DNA from: CAIUGU01 sp963819685
GTDB taxonomy: Bacteria > Pseudomonadota > Gammaproteobacteria > Steroidobacterales > Steroidobacteraceae
Assembly: GCA_963819685.1 (NCBI GenBank)
Contig: CAWFXI010000004.1
Location: 107,553 to 171,552, forward strand
DNA length: 64,000 nucleotides
Direction: 5' to 3'
In this document: positions 17,580-26,975 of the stretch, one piece after another
Layout: the number at the start of each line of letters is the position of its first letter
Numbering within the stretch: the first letter of the stretch is position 1
Notes under the pieces: generated by a model
Database searches by the model: none
Told to the model about the DNA's origin: nothing
What the model saw: the letters and a program-made list of their open reading frames with translations, nothing else
Position numbers and translations under genes: made by a program

Positions 17580-18350
17580 ATGCAAGTGACGCTGAAGACC
17601 CCCGAAGAACAGGACAAGATGCGCGTCGCTGGACGCCTGGCCGCGGAGGTCCTGGACATGATCACGCCGCACGTCGTTCCAGGCGTGACGACGGACGATC
17701 TCAACCTGATCTGCCACCGGTACATTGAAGACGTACAACGCGCCATACCGGCGCCGCTCAACTACCGCGGTTTCCCGAAATCGATCTGCACGTCGGTCAA
17801 TCATGTCGTCTGCCACGGTATCCCCGGCGACAAGCGACTGAAACAGGGCGACATCGTCAATATTGACGTGACGGTCATCAAGGAAGGCTGGCATGGAGAC
17901 ACCAGCCGCATGTATGTGGTCGGCAAAGTGGCGCCGGCAGCGCAACGCCTGGTCGAGGTCACAAAGGAGGCCATGTGGCTCGGCATCCGCAGCGTTCGAC
18001 CCGGTCTCAAACTCGGCGACCTCGGTGCCTCCATCCAGAAGTTCGTCGAAGCCAATCATTTCTCGGTGGTCCGCGAATATTGTGGCCATGGCATCGGCCG
18101 CATCTTTCATGAAGACCCGCAGGTCCTGCACTACGGGGACCCCGGCACGGGATTCGAACTGGCCCCCGGCATGACTTTCACCATCGAACCCATGGTGAAT
18201 GCCGGCAAGCGCCATGTGCGCCTGTTACCCGACGGGTGGACCGTGATCACACGCGATCACTCATTGTCCGCCCAGTGGGAACACACGGTGCTGGTGACTG
18301 AAACCGGCTACGAAGTGCTGACCCTCGGAGCAGCCGAGCGGGCGGCCTGA
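17580..18350 (+). CDS. map: Methionine aminopeptidase, type I
   Basis: Map removes the initiator methionine from nascent proteins. The 256-residue protein shows His79 in VNHVVCHGIP, the metal ligands Asp96 (DIVNIDVTV) and Asp107 (GWHGDTSRMY), then YCGHGIGRIFHEDP, MTFTIEPMVN and AQWEHT with the remaining His and Glu ligands. It is divergent from rpsB, the normal Gammaproteobacterial arrangement, and three bases before glnD. No strong Shine-Dalgarno precedes the ATG. Confidence 0.97.
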   Translation: MQVTLKTPEEQDKMRVAGRLAAEVLDMITPHVVPGVTTDDLNLICHRYIEDVQRAIPAPLNYRGFPKSICTSVNHVVCHGIPGDKRLKQGDIVNIDVTVIKEGWHGDTSRMYVVGKVAPAAQRLVEVTKEAMWLGIRSVRPGLKLGDLGASIQKFVEANHFSVVREYCGHGIGRIFHEDPQVLHYGDPGTGFELAPGMTFTIEPMVNAGKRHVRLLPDGWTVITRDHSLSAQWEHTVLVTETGYEVLTLGAAERAA

Positions 18351-18353
18351 ACG

Positions 18354-21047
18354 ATGCCCACCGTCACCACGCAGGACATGGAAGAGCTGGACACGTTCAC
18401 CAGCGATCCACCCTGGGACTATCTCCCCGGCATCGACAAGACCCTTGCGGAGGGCCGCCATTCGGTGGGCGCCTTCCGTACGGCGCTGCTCGACGGTGAC
18501 ACGCGCCTCAGGCAGCGCTTCATCGAGGACGAACCGATCGAATGGCTGGTGCGCGACCGGGCCCGCCTCGTCGATCTGTTGCTGCGCTCGGCCTGGAAAC
18601 TGCACGTCGGTCCGCATGCAGAGGAAATCGCATTGCTGGCCGTGGGGGGCTACGGCCGCGGAGAGCTCACGCCCTGCTCCGACATCGACGTCATGGTGCT
18701 GCTGCCGAAGAGCGAGAACACGCCGTGGCAACCCCGACTCGAGAGCTTCCTCACATTCATGTGGGACATCGGCCTCGAAGTCGGCCACAGCGTGCGCACG
18801 ATCGACGATTGTCAGCGTGAAAGTGCGGCTGACGTCAGCGTCGCTACGACAATGATCGAAGCACGGCTGCTGGCAGGACCGGAACTGCTGCTCGAAGCGA
18901 TGCGCCGCGCACTGGCCCCGGAACGGGTATGGCCCACGAAGGATTTCTTCGAGGCCAAGGTGCAGGAGCAGACTGCGCGCCATCACCGGTATCACGATAC
19001 CGCGTACAACCTCGAACCCAACGTCAAGGCGAGCCCTGGTGGCCTGCGCGATATCCAGACCATCGGCTGGGTGGCCAAGCGGCATTTCGGTGCCGATTCG
19101 CTCGACGAACTGGTCGACCACGGCTTTCTGACACGCAGCGAACTCAGGAAACTGAAGACTGCACAGGCCTTTCTGTGGAAGGTGCGCTTCGCGCTGCATG
19201 TGCTGACGGGCCGGCGTGAAGATCGCCTGCTGTTCGATCACCAGATCAAGCTGGCAAAGATGTTCGGCTACGAAGACGCCACTTACACGCTGGCGGTCGA
19301 ACAGTTCATGCAGCGCTATTACCGCACGGCAATGGATGTCAGCCTGCTGAACGAGTTGCTGCTGCAGCTGTTTCGCGAGGCCATCCTGTCCGATCAGAGC
19401 ATTCCTCCGGTGCCGGTCAACGCGCGCTTCCAGATCCGCAACGATTACCTCGAGATCACGAGCGAGGACATCTTCGACCGCTTCCCGTCGGCACTGCTGG
19501 AAGCTTTCGTCGTGCTGGAGCAGAACTCGCAGATCCGCGGCGTGCGCGCCTCGACCATCCGGCAGATCACCCGGCATTTATGGCTGATCGACGAGGAATT
19601 CCGGCAACACCCACGCAACCACCGCCTGTTCTTCGACATCCTGAGTGCACCGGTCGGCGTCACACACGAACTCCGTCGCATGAATCTGTATGGCGTCCTT
19701 GGTCGTTATATCCCCGCATTCGGTCGCATCGTCGGCCGCATGCAATACGACCTGTTTCATGCCTACACGGTCGATGCCCACACGCTGTTTGTCGTCAGCA
19801 ACTTAAGAAGGCTGGCGATGCCCAAGTACAACGATGAGCTGCCGGCATTGTCGCGCCTCATGCAGGCACTGCCGAAGCAGGAACTCGCCTATCTCGCGGC
19901 GATTTTTCACGACATCGCCAAGGGCCGCGGCGGCGACCATTCCGAACTGGGCGCAGTCGACGCCGAGGCTTTCTGCCTCGAGCAGGGACTGTCCAGATAC
20001 GACGCGAGGCTCGTGGCATGGCTGGTCAAGAGTCATCTCGTGCTGTCAGTGACGGCGCAGAAGAAGGACATCAGCGATCCCAAGGTCATTCATGATTTTG
20101 CCCGGCTCGTGGGCGACCAGACCCACCTGGACTACCTCTACGTGCTGACGGTCTCGGATGTCCGGGGCACGAACCCGAAACTGTGGAACAACTGGAAGGC
20201 ATCGCTTTTCGCGGAGTTCTACGAGCGCACCAAGCAGGCGTTGCGCCGCGGCCTGGAAAGCCCCATCGACAAGGACGAGCTGATCGCGGAAAACCAGGCA
20301 CAGGCCCGCGCATTGCTCTCACGCACGAGTACGAGACCGGAACGGATCGCGGAAGTGTGGCGACGCTTCACCGAAGCCTATTTCCTGCGCTTTGCACCGG
20401 ATGAAATCGCGTGGCACACAGAACTGCTCGCGAAGCGTACCGACACCGACAAGACGCCTCTCGTGGCTGTGAGCCGGCAGACGGGTCGCGGCGGTACGGC
20501 AGTGCTTACCTACACGCCGCACACTCAGAACAGTTTCGCCCGCACGACTGCGTTCCTTGACCAGATGGGACTCAACATCGTCGACGCCCGCATCATGCCG
20601 ATGGCGGGCGATTTCAGCCTCGACTGTTATCACGTCCTCGAGGACACCGGCAGTGAGCTGACAGACAGCACACGTATCTACGACCTGGAACAACAACTGC
20701 GCGAGGCGCTGGGCAAGACCGCCCAGGTCGCCTTTACCGTTACGCGTCGCGCACCCCGCCAGGTCCGCATGTTCTCGACCACAACGCAGATCAATTTCAG
20801 CGAGGACAGCGTCAACCACCGCACGATCCTGGAGCTTATCGCCGGCGATCGCCCCGGACTGCTGTCGGAAATCGGCAAGGTGTTCATGGCCGAGCAGGTG
20901 GACATACACACTTCAAAGATCATGACCATCGGCGAGCGCGCGGAGGACGTCTTCTACATCACCGACTACCAGGGCAGGCCGCTGGACGCGCATGCCCGTG
21001 AGAGACTGCAGCAGAAGCTGGTCGAGGCGCTGGATCGAAGGGAGTGA
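18354..21047 (+). CDS. glnD: PII uridylyltransferase/uridylyl-removing enzyme
   Basis: GlnD senses glutamine and adds or removes UMP on PII proteins, controlling nitrogen assimilation. The 897-residue protein has the nucleotidyltransferase motif GGYGRGELTPCSDIDVMVLL (metal ligands Asp110 and Asp112), a linker region with NVKASPGGLRDIQTI, an HD domain (AAIFHDIAKGRGGDHSELGA, about residues 510-620) for the removing activity, and two C-terminal ACT domains (about 700-775 and 820-890) that bind glutamine. The frame is open throughout. It begins three bases after map and ends in an octamer repeat before dapC. Confidence 0.97.
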   Translation: MPTVTTQDMEELDTFTSDPPWDYLPGIDKTLAEGRHSVGAFRTALLDGDTRLRQRFIEDEPIEWLVRDRARLVDLLLRSAWKLHVGPHAEEIALLAVGGYGRGELTPCSDIDVMVLLPKSENTPWQPRLESFLTFMWDIGLEVGHSVRTIDDCQRESAADVSVATTMIEARLLAGPELLLEAMRRALAPERVWPTKDFFEAKVQEQTARHHRYHDTAYNLEPNVKASPGGLRDIQTIGWVAKRHFGADSLDELVDHGFLTRSELRKLKTAQAFLWKVRFALHVLTGRREDRLLFDHQIKLAKMFGYEDATYTLAVEQFMQRYYRTAMDVSLLNELLLQLFREAILSDQSIPPVPVNARFQIRNDYLEITSEDIFDRFPSALLEAFVVLEQNSQIRGVRASTIRQITRHLWLIDEEFRQHPRNHRLFFDILSAPVGVTHELRRMNLYGVLGRYIPAFGRIVGRMQYDLFHAYTVDAHTLFVVSNLRRLAMPKYNDELPALSRLMQALPKQELAYLAAIFHDIAKGRGGDHSELGAVDAEAFCLEQGLSRYDARLVAWLVKSHLVLSVTAQKKDISDPKVIHDFARLVGDQTHLDYLYVLTVSDVRGTNPKLWNNWKASLFAEFYERTKQALRRGLESPIDKDELIAENQAQARALLSRTSTRPERIAEVWRRFTEAYFLRFAPDEIAWHTELLAKRTDTDKTPLVAVSRQTGRGGTAVLTYTPHTQNSFARTTAFLDQMGLNIVDARIMPMAGDFSLDCYHVLEDTGSELTDSTRIYDLEQQLREALGKTAQVAFTVTRRAPRQVRMFSTTTQINFSEDSVNHRTILELIAGDRPGLLSEIGKVFMAEQVDIHTSKIMTIGERAEDVFYITDYQGRPLDAHARERLQQKLVEALDRRE

Positions 21048-21075
21048 CGACGTGACGACATCACGACATCACGAC
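21044..21075. repeat. Four tandem octamers at the glnD-dapC junction
   Basis: GTGACGAC occurs at 21044-21051 and 21052-21059, and ATCACGAC at 21060-21067 and 21068-21075. The glnD stop TGA is part of the first unit. The 36-base glnD-dapC gap is almost entirely this repeat, and no ribosome binding site for dapC is evident. Confidence 0.7.
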
Positions 21076-21083
21076 ACGTTCGC

Positions 21084-22286
21084 ATGAACCCCCGTCTCGC
21101 CTCGCTCCTTCCCTACCCCTTTGAGAGACTTCGCGCCTTGCTGGCCGGAGCGACACCCCGTGCGGGTATCCCCCACATTTCCATGTCGATCGGCGAGCCT
21201 CGCCATACGCCGCCCGCCTTCATCATCGAAGCGATCAGGAATGCGTTGCCCTCAATCGGCAGTTACCCTGCAACGCTTGGCATTCCCGAATTTCGTCGTG
21301 CAGCCGCGGGCGCACTGACACGCAGGTATGGACTGCCGGCAGGCGCGCTGGATCCCGAGAGCATGGTGCTGCCTGTCAATGGTACCCGCGAAGCGCTGTT
21401 CGCCTTCGCACAGACAGTGGTCGACGGCACAGGCAAAGAGCCGCGCCCTGCTGTCGTGATGCCGAACCCGTTCTACCAGATCTATGAGGGAGCAGCGCTG
21501 CTCGCGGGAGCCGAGCCGGTCTTTCTCAATGCTACTGTCGACAATCATTACGTCCCTGATCTCGACGCCGTGCCCGATGCCATCTGGCGGCGCTGCCAGT
21601 TGCTGTTTCTCTGCAACCCGGGGAATCCGGCGGGGGCGGTGTTGAGTCTCGACTACCTGCGGAAGGCGCTCGGGCTCGCCGAGCGCTTCGGTTTCGTCAT
21701 CGCTGCGGATGAGTGCTACGCGGACATCTATCCCGAAGACAGCAACCCGCCACCGGGGCTGCTGCAGGCGGCGTTGGCAGCTGGCCATCGGAGCTTCGAG
21801 CGCTGCGTAGTTTTTCACAGCCTGTCGAAGCGCTCGAGCGTGCCTGGCCTGCGCTCAGGTGTGGTCGCCGGCGACCCTGGTCTGCTGAAAGCGTTCCTGT
21901 TGTACCGCACGTACCACGGGGGTGCCATGCCCCCACCTACGCAGCTCGCCAGCATCCAGGCCTGGAACGATGATGCCCATGTGCGCACCAATCGCGAGCT
22001 TTACCGGCAGAAGTTCCGCGAGGTTCTCCCGATTCTGAGCGATGTGCTCGAAGTGACGGAGCCTGAAGGCGCGTTCTATCTCTGGCCAGAAGTGGGCGAT
22101 GACGAACAGTTCACGCGCCAGCTCTTCGAGGAACAGCACGTCACGTTGCTGCCGGGCAGCTACCTCGCCCGCGAGACTGGCCAGGGAAATCCCGGGAAAG
22201 GCCGCGTCCGGATCTCGCTGGTTGCGGGTGTCGACGAATGTGTCGAGGCTGCAAAGCGGATACGAGCTTTTCATCGTGAAAGGTGA
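21084..22286 (+). CDS. dapC: Succinyldiaminopimelate transaminase
   Basis: DapC is a PLP-dependent aminotransferase making N-succinyl-L,L-diaminopimelate in lysine and peptidoglycan precursor synthesis. The 400-residue class I fold shows the N-terminal ISMSIGEPRHTPP, the PLP-binding NPFYQIYEGAALLAG and FLCNPGNPAGAVL, ADECYADIY, and the Schiff-base lysine in FHSLSKRSSVPGLRSG. The assignment to DapC rather than a generic aminotransferase rests on these motifs and on its place directly before dapD, a pair seen in Pseudomonas and Xanthomonas. Its last codons are inside a GTGAA repeat array. Confidence 0.92.
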   Translation: MNPRLASLLPYPFERLRALLAGATPRAGIPHISMSIGEPRHTPPAFIIEAIRNALPSIGSYPATLGIPEFRRAAAGALTRRYGLPAGALDPESMVLPVNGTREALFAFAQTVVDGTGKEPRPAVVMPNPFYQIYEGAALLAGAEPVFLNATVDNHYVPDLDAVPDAIWRRCQLLFLCNPGNPAGAVLSLDYLRKALGLAERFGFVIAADECYADIYPEDSNPPPGLLQAALAAGHRSFERCVVFHSLSKRSSVPGLRSGVVAGDPGLLKAFLLYRTYHGGAMPPPTQLASIQAWNDDAHVRTNRELYRQKFREVLPILSDVLEVTEPEGAFYLWPEVGDDEQFTRQLFEEQHVTLLPGSYLARETGQGNPGKGRVRISLVAGVDECVEAAKRIRAFHRER

Positions 22287-22405
22287 AAGGTGAAAAGTGA
22301 AACGTGAAGCGGCAGAACGCGGACTCTTGACAGAAAATCTCCTCAGCCTCGACCCTCTTCACCTTGCACGCTTCACGCTTCACGCTCACGCTCACGCTTC
22401 ACGCG
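22275..22405. repeat. GTGAA arrays facing GCTTCAC arrays between dapC and dapD
   Basis: The left arm (22275-22312) is a run of GTGAAAG/GTGAAAC/GTGAAGC-type units overlapping the dapC stop; the right arm (22357-22405) repeats CTTCACG and CTCACG units. The arms are complementary in type, so the spacer transcript can fold into a long imperfect hairpin about 45 bases apart. The same GTGAAGC heptamer forms an array at the end of dapE. Confidence 0.7.
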
Positions 22406-22417
22406 TACCACGTCCTC

Positions 22418-23242
22418 ATGTCCCACACGCAACTTTCGGCTCTGATCGATGCAGCCTTCGAGCAGCGGGCACAGTTCACCGCCAGGAATGCACCTGCGGA
22501 CGTTCGCGATGCTGTCGACAAGGCACTGATGCTGCTGGACAACGGCGCCGCGCGGGTTGCTGAAAAGGTAGATGGGCAGTGGCGCGTCAATGAGTGGCTC
22601 AAGAAGGCGGTGCTGCTGTCTTTCCGGCTGTACGACAATCGCATCATCGATGCCGGCTATACGCAGTTCTTCGACAAGGTTCCGCTGAAGTACGCGGGCT
22701 ATGACGAAGCGAGATTTCGTGCAGAGGGCGTGCGAGTCGTGCCCTCGGCGATCGTGCGACGTGGCGCCTACGTGGCACCAAATGCCATCCTGATGCCTTC
22801 CTACGTCAACCTGGGGGCCTACGTCGGCGAAGGGACGATGGTGGATACCTGGGTGACGGTGGGGTCCTGTGCTCAGGTCGGGCGCAACGTGCATCTGTCG
22901 GGCGGTGTCGGGCTCGGTGGCGTACTCGAACCGCTGCAAGCCAGTCCTACCATCATCGAAGACAACTGCTTCATTGGCGCCAGGTCGGAAATCGTGGAGG
23001 GCGTCATCGTCGAGGAAGGCGCGGTCATCTCGATGGGCGTGTTCATCGGCCAGAGCACGCGCATCTACGATCGGGAAAACGACCAGATCCTGTACGGACG
23101 TGTGCCCGCAGGCGCAGTCGTGGTACCCGGCACGTTGCCGGCCGCCAACGGCAAGTACGGGCTCTATTGCGCCGTCATAGTGAAGCGCGTGGATGCCAAA
23201 ACCCGGGCAAAGGTCGGCATCAACGAATTATTGCGCGAGTAG
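22418..23242 (+). CDS. dapD: Tetrahydrodipicolinate N-succinyltransferase
   Basis: DapD succinylates tetrahydrodipicolinate in the succinylase route to diaminopimelate and lysine; DapC and DapE, also in this window, act next. The protein is 274 residues, the family's standard length, from the ATG at 22418 (an upstream in-frame ATG at 22364 lies in repeat sequence). An N-terminal helical domain (GQWRVNEWLKKAVLLSFRL) is followed by a left-handed hexapeptide beta-helix with MPSYVNLGAYVGEGTMVDTW and LSGGVGLGGVLEPLQA. Its stop codon touches the convergent phoU stop with no space between. Confidence 0.97.
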   Translation: MSHTQLSALIDAAFEQRAQFTARNAPADVRDAVDKALMLLDNGAARVAEKVDGQWRVNEWLKKAVLLSFRLYDNRIIDAGYTQFFDKVPLKYAGYDEARFRAEGVRVVPSAIVRRGAYVAPNAILMPSYVNLGAYVGEGTMVDTWVTVGSCAQVGRNVHLSGGVGLGGVLEPLQASPTIIEDNCFIGARSEIVEGVIVEEGAVISMGVFIGQSTRIYDRENDQILYGRVPAGAVVVPGTLPAANGKYGLYCAVIVKRVDAKTRAKVGINELLRE

Positions 23243-23954
23243 TCAGGCCCGGCCCTGATGCCGGACGTCCTCGCCGCTCAGCATGAACAGCACCTGTTCG
23301 GCCACGTTCTTGGCGTGGTCCCCGATGCGCTCCAGTCCCTTGAGTGCCAGCACGGTATCAATGGTGGCCTTGAGATAGCGCTGATCCTCCATGACCAGCG
23401 TCAGGACCTGCCGCAATGCGGCCTGGAATTCCCGATCCAGCTCGACGTCACGAACCTCGACATGCGCCGCCATGCCGGCGTCGGACTCATCAAGAGCGCG
23501 CACCGCGCTGCGCAACATGCCTGTCGAGAGATCCGCCATATGCCGCAGATATTGCGCGACTGCCACGACAGGGCCCTGCGGCTCCCCTTCTCCCAGGCGC
23601 AGCGCGAAGCGCGCGATCTTTTTTGACTCATCCCCTGCCCGTTCGAATTCGACCGTTGCGCGCGAGATGGCGCGGGCCAGTCTGAGATCGCCTGCCACAG
23701 GTTGATGAAGAGCGATCAGCTGGAAGGCATCGTTGATCGACACGCTGTTCGAAACGATTGACGCGTTCCTCACGGTCGAGCACCAGGCGCGCAGCATCCA
23801 TGTCATTGTCGAGCAGCGCCCGCGTGGCGTTCGCTACCTGGTCGACAACCAGGCCACCCATTGCGACCACGGTGAGACGCAGTTCCGCCAGGGCCTGGTC
23901 GAACGCACGCGACGTGTGTCCTTCGGCCGGATCACTCTGCAGGAGCGTGGTCAT
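23243..23954 (-). CDS. phoU: Phosphate signalling regulator PhoU, copy 1 (one frame break)
   Basis: PhoU couples the Pst transporter to the PhoR kinase and keeps the Pho regulon off when phosphate is plentiful. From the ATG at 23954 the protein reads AFDQALAELRLTVVAMGGLV and DREERVNRFEQ, then loses frame. Removing one base near 23744 continues as VSINDAFQLIALHQPVAGDL with the exact spacing of E. coli PhoU, then EFERAGDESKKIARF and GLERIGDHAKNVAEQVLFML, the second metal-binding repeat. The corrected length is 236 residues. It is the last gene of the pstSCAB-phoU operon, 34 bases after pstB. A second, intact PhoU lies at 30072-30821. Confidence 0.93.
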
Positions 23955-23988
23955 CTGAATTCCCGTCGCCGCCTGAGTCCCTGTGGCC

Positions 23989-24777
23989 CTAGCCATACCG
24001 GCCGGTGATGTAGTCTTCCGTGGCCTTCTTGCTCGGGTTCGTGAAAATCTTGGCTGCCTCATCGAACTCGATGAGTTCACCCAGGTACATGAACGCGGTG
24101 TAGTCGGAAACGCGCGCGGCCTGCTGCATGTTGTGCGTGACGATCAGCACCGTCACCTGATCGCGCAGCGTCGAGATGAGTTCCTCAATGCGGGCGGTCG
24201 CAATCGGGTCGAGAGCCGACGTCGGTTCGTCAAACAGCAGGATTTCAGGACGGGTCGCCAGCGCCCTCGCAATGCATAACCGCTGCATCTGGCCACCGGA
24301 CAGCGCCAGTGCAGAGTCCTGCAATCGATCCTTGACCTCATCCCAGATGGCAGCATTGCGCAGCGCTTTTTCGACTTCCTCGGCGAGCAGTGCGCGATTC
24401 CGTACCCCACGCAAGCGCAGGCCATAGGCCACGTTCTCGAAGACCGATTTCGGAAACGGATTGGGCTTCTGGAACACCATGCCGATGCGCATGCGGACTT
24501 CGATCGGATCGACGTGCTTGCTGATCAGATTGAGATTGTCCGGGTGCAGCGTAATGCTGCCTTCATAGCGCGTATCGGCCTGCAGGTCGTGCATGCGGTT
24601 GAAGCAGCGCAGGAATGTGCTCTTGCCGCAACCGGACGGACCAATTAGCGCCGTTACCTGCTTGTCGGCAATCAGCATCGACAGATTCTTGAGCGCCTGG
24701 TTCTGGCCGTAGAAGAAGTTGAGGTCTTCCACTGCGGCCTTCACGTCGATGCGGCGCGCCTTGCGCGTGTCGTCCAT
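23989..24777 (-). CDS. pstB: Phosphate ABC transporter ATP-binding protein
   Basis: PstB powers high-affinity phosphate uptake. Walker A GPSGCGKSTFLRCFNRM, Q-loop MVFQKPNPFPKSVFENVAYG, signature LSGGQMQRLCIARALA and Walker B ILLFDEPTSALDP are all intact; MVFQKPNPFP is specific to PstB. From the ATG at 24777 the protein has 262 residues. An ATG at 24850 in another frame (MDSTNAVREPKSG) has a better AGGTGA site seven bases upstream, so the true start may lie there with a one-base error in between; this would add about 24 residues. It follows pstA. Confidence 0.96.
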   Translation of the reverse strand: MDDTRKARRIDVKAAVEDLNFFYGQNQALKNLSMLIADKQVTALIGPSGCGKSTFLRCFNRMHDLQADTRYEGSITLHPDNLNLISKHVDPIEVRMRIGMVFQKPNPFPKSVFENVAYGLRLRGVRNRALLAEEVEKALRNAAIWDEVKDRLQDSALALSGGQMQRLCIARALATRPEILLFDEPTSALDPIATARIEELISTLRDQVTVLIVTHNMQQAARVSDYTAFMYLGELIEFDEAAKIFTNPSKKATEDYITGRYG

Positions 24778-24894
24778 CGTTATTCCCAGCCGCCACGCGA
24801 ACCCGCGCAGCGCCTGACTTGGGCTCGCGCACTGCATTGGTCGAATCCATCGTATTCACCTGTCAGGACACCGGTTGTCTGGGAAGCACGGGAC

Positions 24895-25815
24895 TCACCA
24901 GTTGATCTTCTTGCGGAAGCGATAGCGGATCCAGATCGCGATGCCATTCATCAGCAGCGTCATCCCGAGCAGGATCGCACCTGCCGCAGCTGCATTCGCC
25001 TGGAAAGCCACATCGGGTCGCGATACCCAGTTGAACATCTGGATCGGCATCGCGGTAAACGGGTCGCTGAGCCACTGGAAAGAAACGAACGGCGGCTCCG
25101 CTGACACGGGCGGAGCAGGCAGAAAAGCAATGAAGCTCAGCGCACCGATCGTAATGATCGGCGCCGTTTCGCCGATGGCACGCGACAGCCCCAGAATCAT
25201 GCCGGTCAACACGCCGCCCGTGGAATACGGCAGCACGTGGTCCTTGGTCACTTCCCAACGCGTAGCCCCAAGGCCATAGGCGGCCTCGCGGATTGCGTTC
25301 GGCACAGACCTGATCGCTTCGCGGGTTGAAACGATGACAACTGGCAGGATCAGCAACGCCAGCGTCAGGCCCGCAGCTGCGATGCTCTGACCCAGATCGA
25401 GCTGGTACACGAACAAGCCGAGTGCCAGCAGTCCGTACACGATCGACGGGACGCCCGCCAGATTGGTCACATTGATCTCGATGATCGCCGTAAACCAGTT
25501 CTTGGGCGCGTACTCTTCCAGGTAGATCGCTGCCGCCACACCAACGGGAACCGCGCAGAAAGCCGTTACCAGCATGATCAGGGAGGTTCCCACCCACGCA
25601 GAAAGTATGCCCGCCTGTTCTGCGCGGCGCGACGGGAAGGATGTCAGGAAATCAAGGCTGAAACGGTCCCAGCCGTCGCGCACCAGCTGCAGGAACAGCA
25701 CCGCGAGCAGCACGAGACACGCCATCATGACCGTCAGGCCGATGATCACGAAGATCCGGTCGAGTAGCTTGCGCTTTACAAGTCCCGCGCGCAGCCCCTC
25801 AATCGACCTGTCCAT
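24895..25815 (-). CDS. pstA: Phosphate ABC transporter permease PstA
   Basis: PstA is one of the two inner-membrane subunits forming the phosphate channel with PstC. The 306-residue protein has six predicted membrane segments, and the EAA-type loop AIREAAYGLGATRWEVTKDH contacts PstB. The neighbouring LSRAIGETAPIITIGAL is a PstA hallmark. The C-terminus ends in a basic tail (RYRFRKKINW). It lies 13 bases after pstC. Confidence 0.97.
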   Translation of the reverse strand: MDRSIEGLRAGLVKRKLLDRIFVIIGLTVMMACLVLLAVLFLQLVRDGWDRFSLDFLTSFPSRRAEQAGILSAWVGTSLIMLVTAFCAVPVGVAAAIYLEEYAPKNWFTAIIEINVTNLAGVPSIVYGLLALGLFVYQLDLGQSIAAAGLTLALLILPVVIVSTREAIRSVPNAIREAAYGLGATRWEVTKDHVLPYSTGGVLTGMILGLSRAIGETAPIITIGALSFIAFLPAPPVSAEPPFVSFQWLSDPFTAMPIQMFNWVSRPDVAFQANAAAAGAILLGMTLLMNGIAIWIRYRFRKKINW

Positions 25816-25828
25816 CTCGGCGCCGCCA

Positions 25829-26752
25829 TCAGTAGGTCTCCCGGTAGCGACGCGTCAGGAAGAACCCGATCACATTGAAGATCAGCGTGATCAGCATCAG
25901 CACGAGGCCCGCCGCGAAGATGCTCTGATAGCCGATACTGCCGTGCGGCAGATCGCCCAGGCTCACCTGCACGATGAAAGCGGTGATGGTCGCAGCAGGT
26001 TCGCGGGGATCGAAGGTCAGGTTGGGCTGCATGCCCGCCGCAATCGCGACGACCATGGTTTCACCGACCGCGCGGGAGATGCCAAGAATGAATGCCGCCG
26101 CAAGGCCGGAGAAAGCGCCAGGCACCACAACGCGCAGCGCGGTTTGCAGACGCGTGGCGCCCATCGCAAACGAACCTTCGCGCATGTAACGGGGAACCGC
26201 ACGCATCGCGTCTTCGCTGACGGAACTGACGTACGGGACGATCATCAGGCCAATGACAAGTCCCGCGCTCAGCATATTGAAGCCAGGCAGTCCAGGAATG
26301 ATCTTCTGCAGCAGAGGTGTCACGAACTGCAACGCAAAGTACCCGTAGACAACAGTGGGAACCGCGCCCAGCAACTCGAGTATCGGCTTGACGGTTTCGC
26401 GAACCCGGCCGGGCGCAAACTCGCTCAGATAGATCGCGATGGTTGTCCCGAGCGGGACCGCGACGACCAGCGCAACCATCGTGGTCGTCAGTGTTCCGGC
26501 CACCAGCGGCATGATGCCGTAATGCGCATCCGCAAACAGCGGCGTCCACAAGGTGTCGGTCAGGAACTCCCTGATCGTGACGTGTTCAAAGAAGGCGCTC
26601 GATTCGTACAGCAGGATGGCAACGATGGCGAGCGTCGTCAGCACTGCCACAAGTCCCGCAGCCAGCAGAATCACTTCAACGAGACGATCGCGAACCTTGC
26701 GGTAGCGCGTTTGCGTGACAAACCCAGAAGAAGCGGGCGCGATCGAACTCAT
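25829..26752 (-). CDS. pstC: Phosphate ABC transporter permease PstC
   Basis: PstC pairs with PstA in the membrane. The 307-residue protein has an N-terminal membrane anchor, the periplasmic segment DTLWTPLFADAHYGIMPLVA typical of PstC, and the EAA loop MREGSFAMGATRLQTALRVV followed by ISRAVGETMVVAIAAG. The frame is intact. A gap of about 220 bases separates it from the corrected pstS stop; that gap holds only a GC-rich hairpin at 26887-26912 without a T tract. Confidence 0.97.
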   Translation of the reverse strand: MSSIAPASSGFVTQTRYRKVRDRLVEVILLAAGLVAVLTTLAIVAILLYESSAFFEHVTIREFLTDTLWTPLFADAHYGIMPLVAGTLTTTMVALVVAVPLGTTIAIYLSEFAPGRVRETVKPILELLGAVPTVVYGYFALQFVTPLLQKIIPGLPGFNMLSAGLVIGLMIVPYVSSVSEDAMRAVPRYMREGSFAMGATRLQTALRVVVPGAFSGLAAAFILGISRAVGETMVVAIAAGMQPNLTFDPREPAATITAFIVQVSLGDLPHGSIGYQSIFAAGLVLMLITLIFNVIGFFLTRRYRETY

Positions 26753-26975
26753 GTACTCGTTTGCCTTGTCAATGCCTCGAAGGCCGGGCGCATCGCAGCA
26801 TCAGCATTGCCGAGCGCGGTGAAGCATACTCCACCTTGCCATGGCGGTTGCCCCAGGTTACCCGGCCCGAACTCAGGGAATGGAGAGCAGGATCCGGTGG
26901 TCCGGACCCTGCCCTTGATCGTCACGATTCACTGCGGAGCCTGCAGAGTCGCATCCAGAGGCGCTGGTTTGCGAA

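Noticed and set aside
18261..19577. 438-codon open frame antisense to glnD
   Set aside because: glnD is intact with all domains; the antisense frame has no family motifs or start signals and is a high-GC shadow.
26887..26912. Hairpin GCAGGATCCGG/CCGGACCCTGC as a terminator of pstS
   Set aside because: The stem is good but no T tract follows on either strand, and it lies inside the pst operon.
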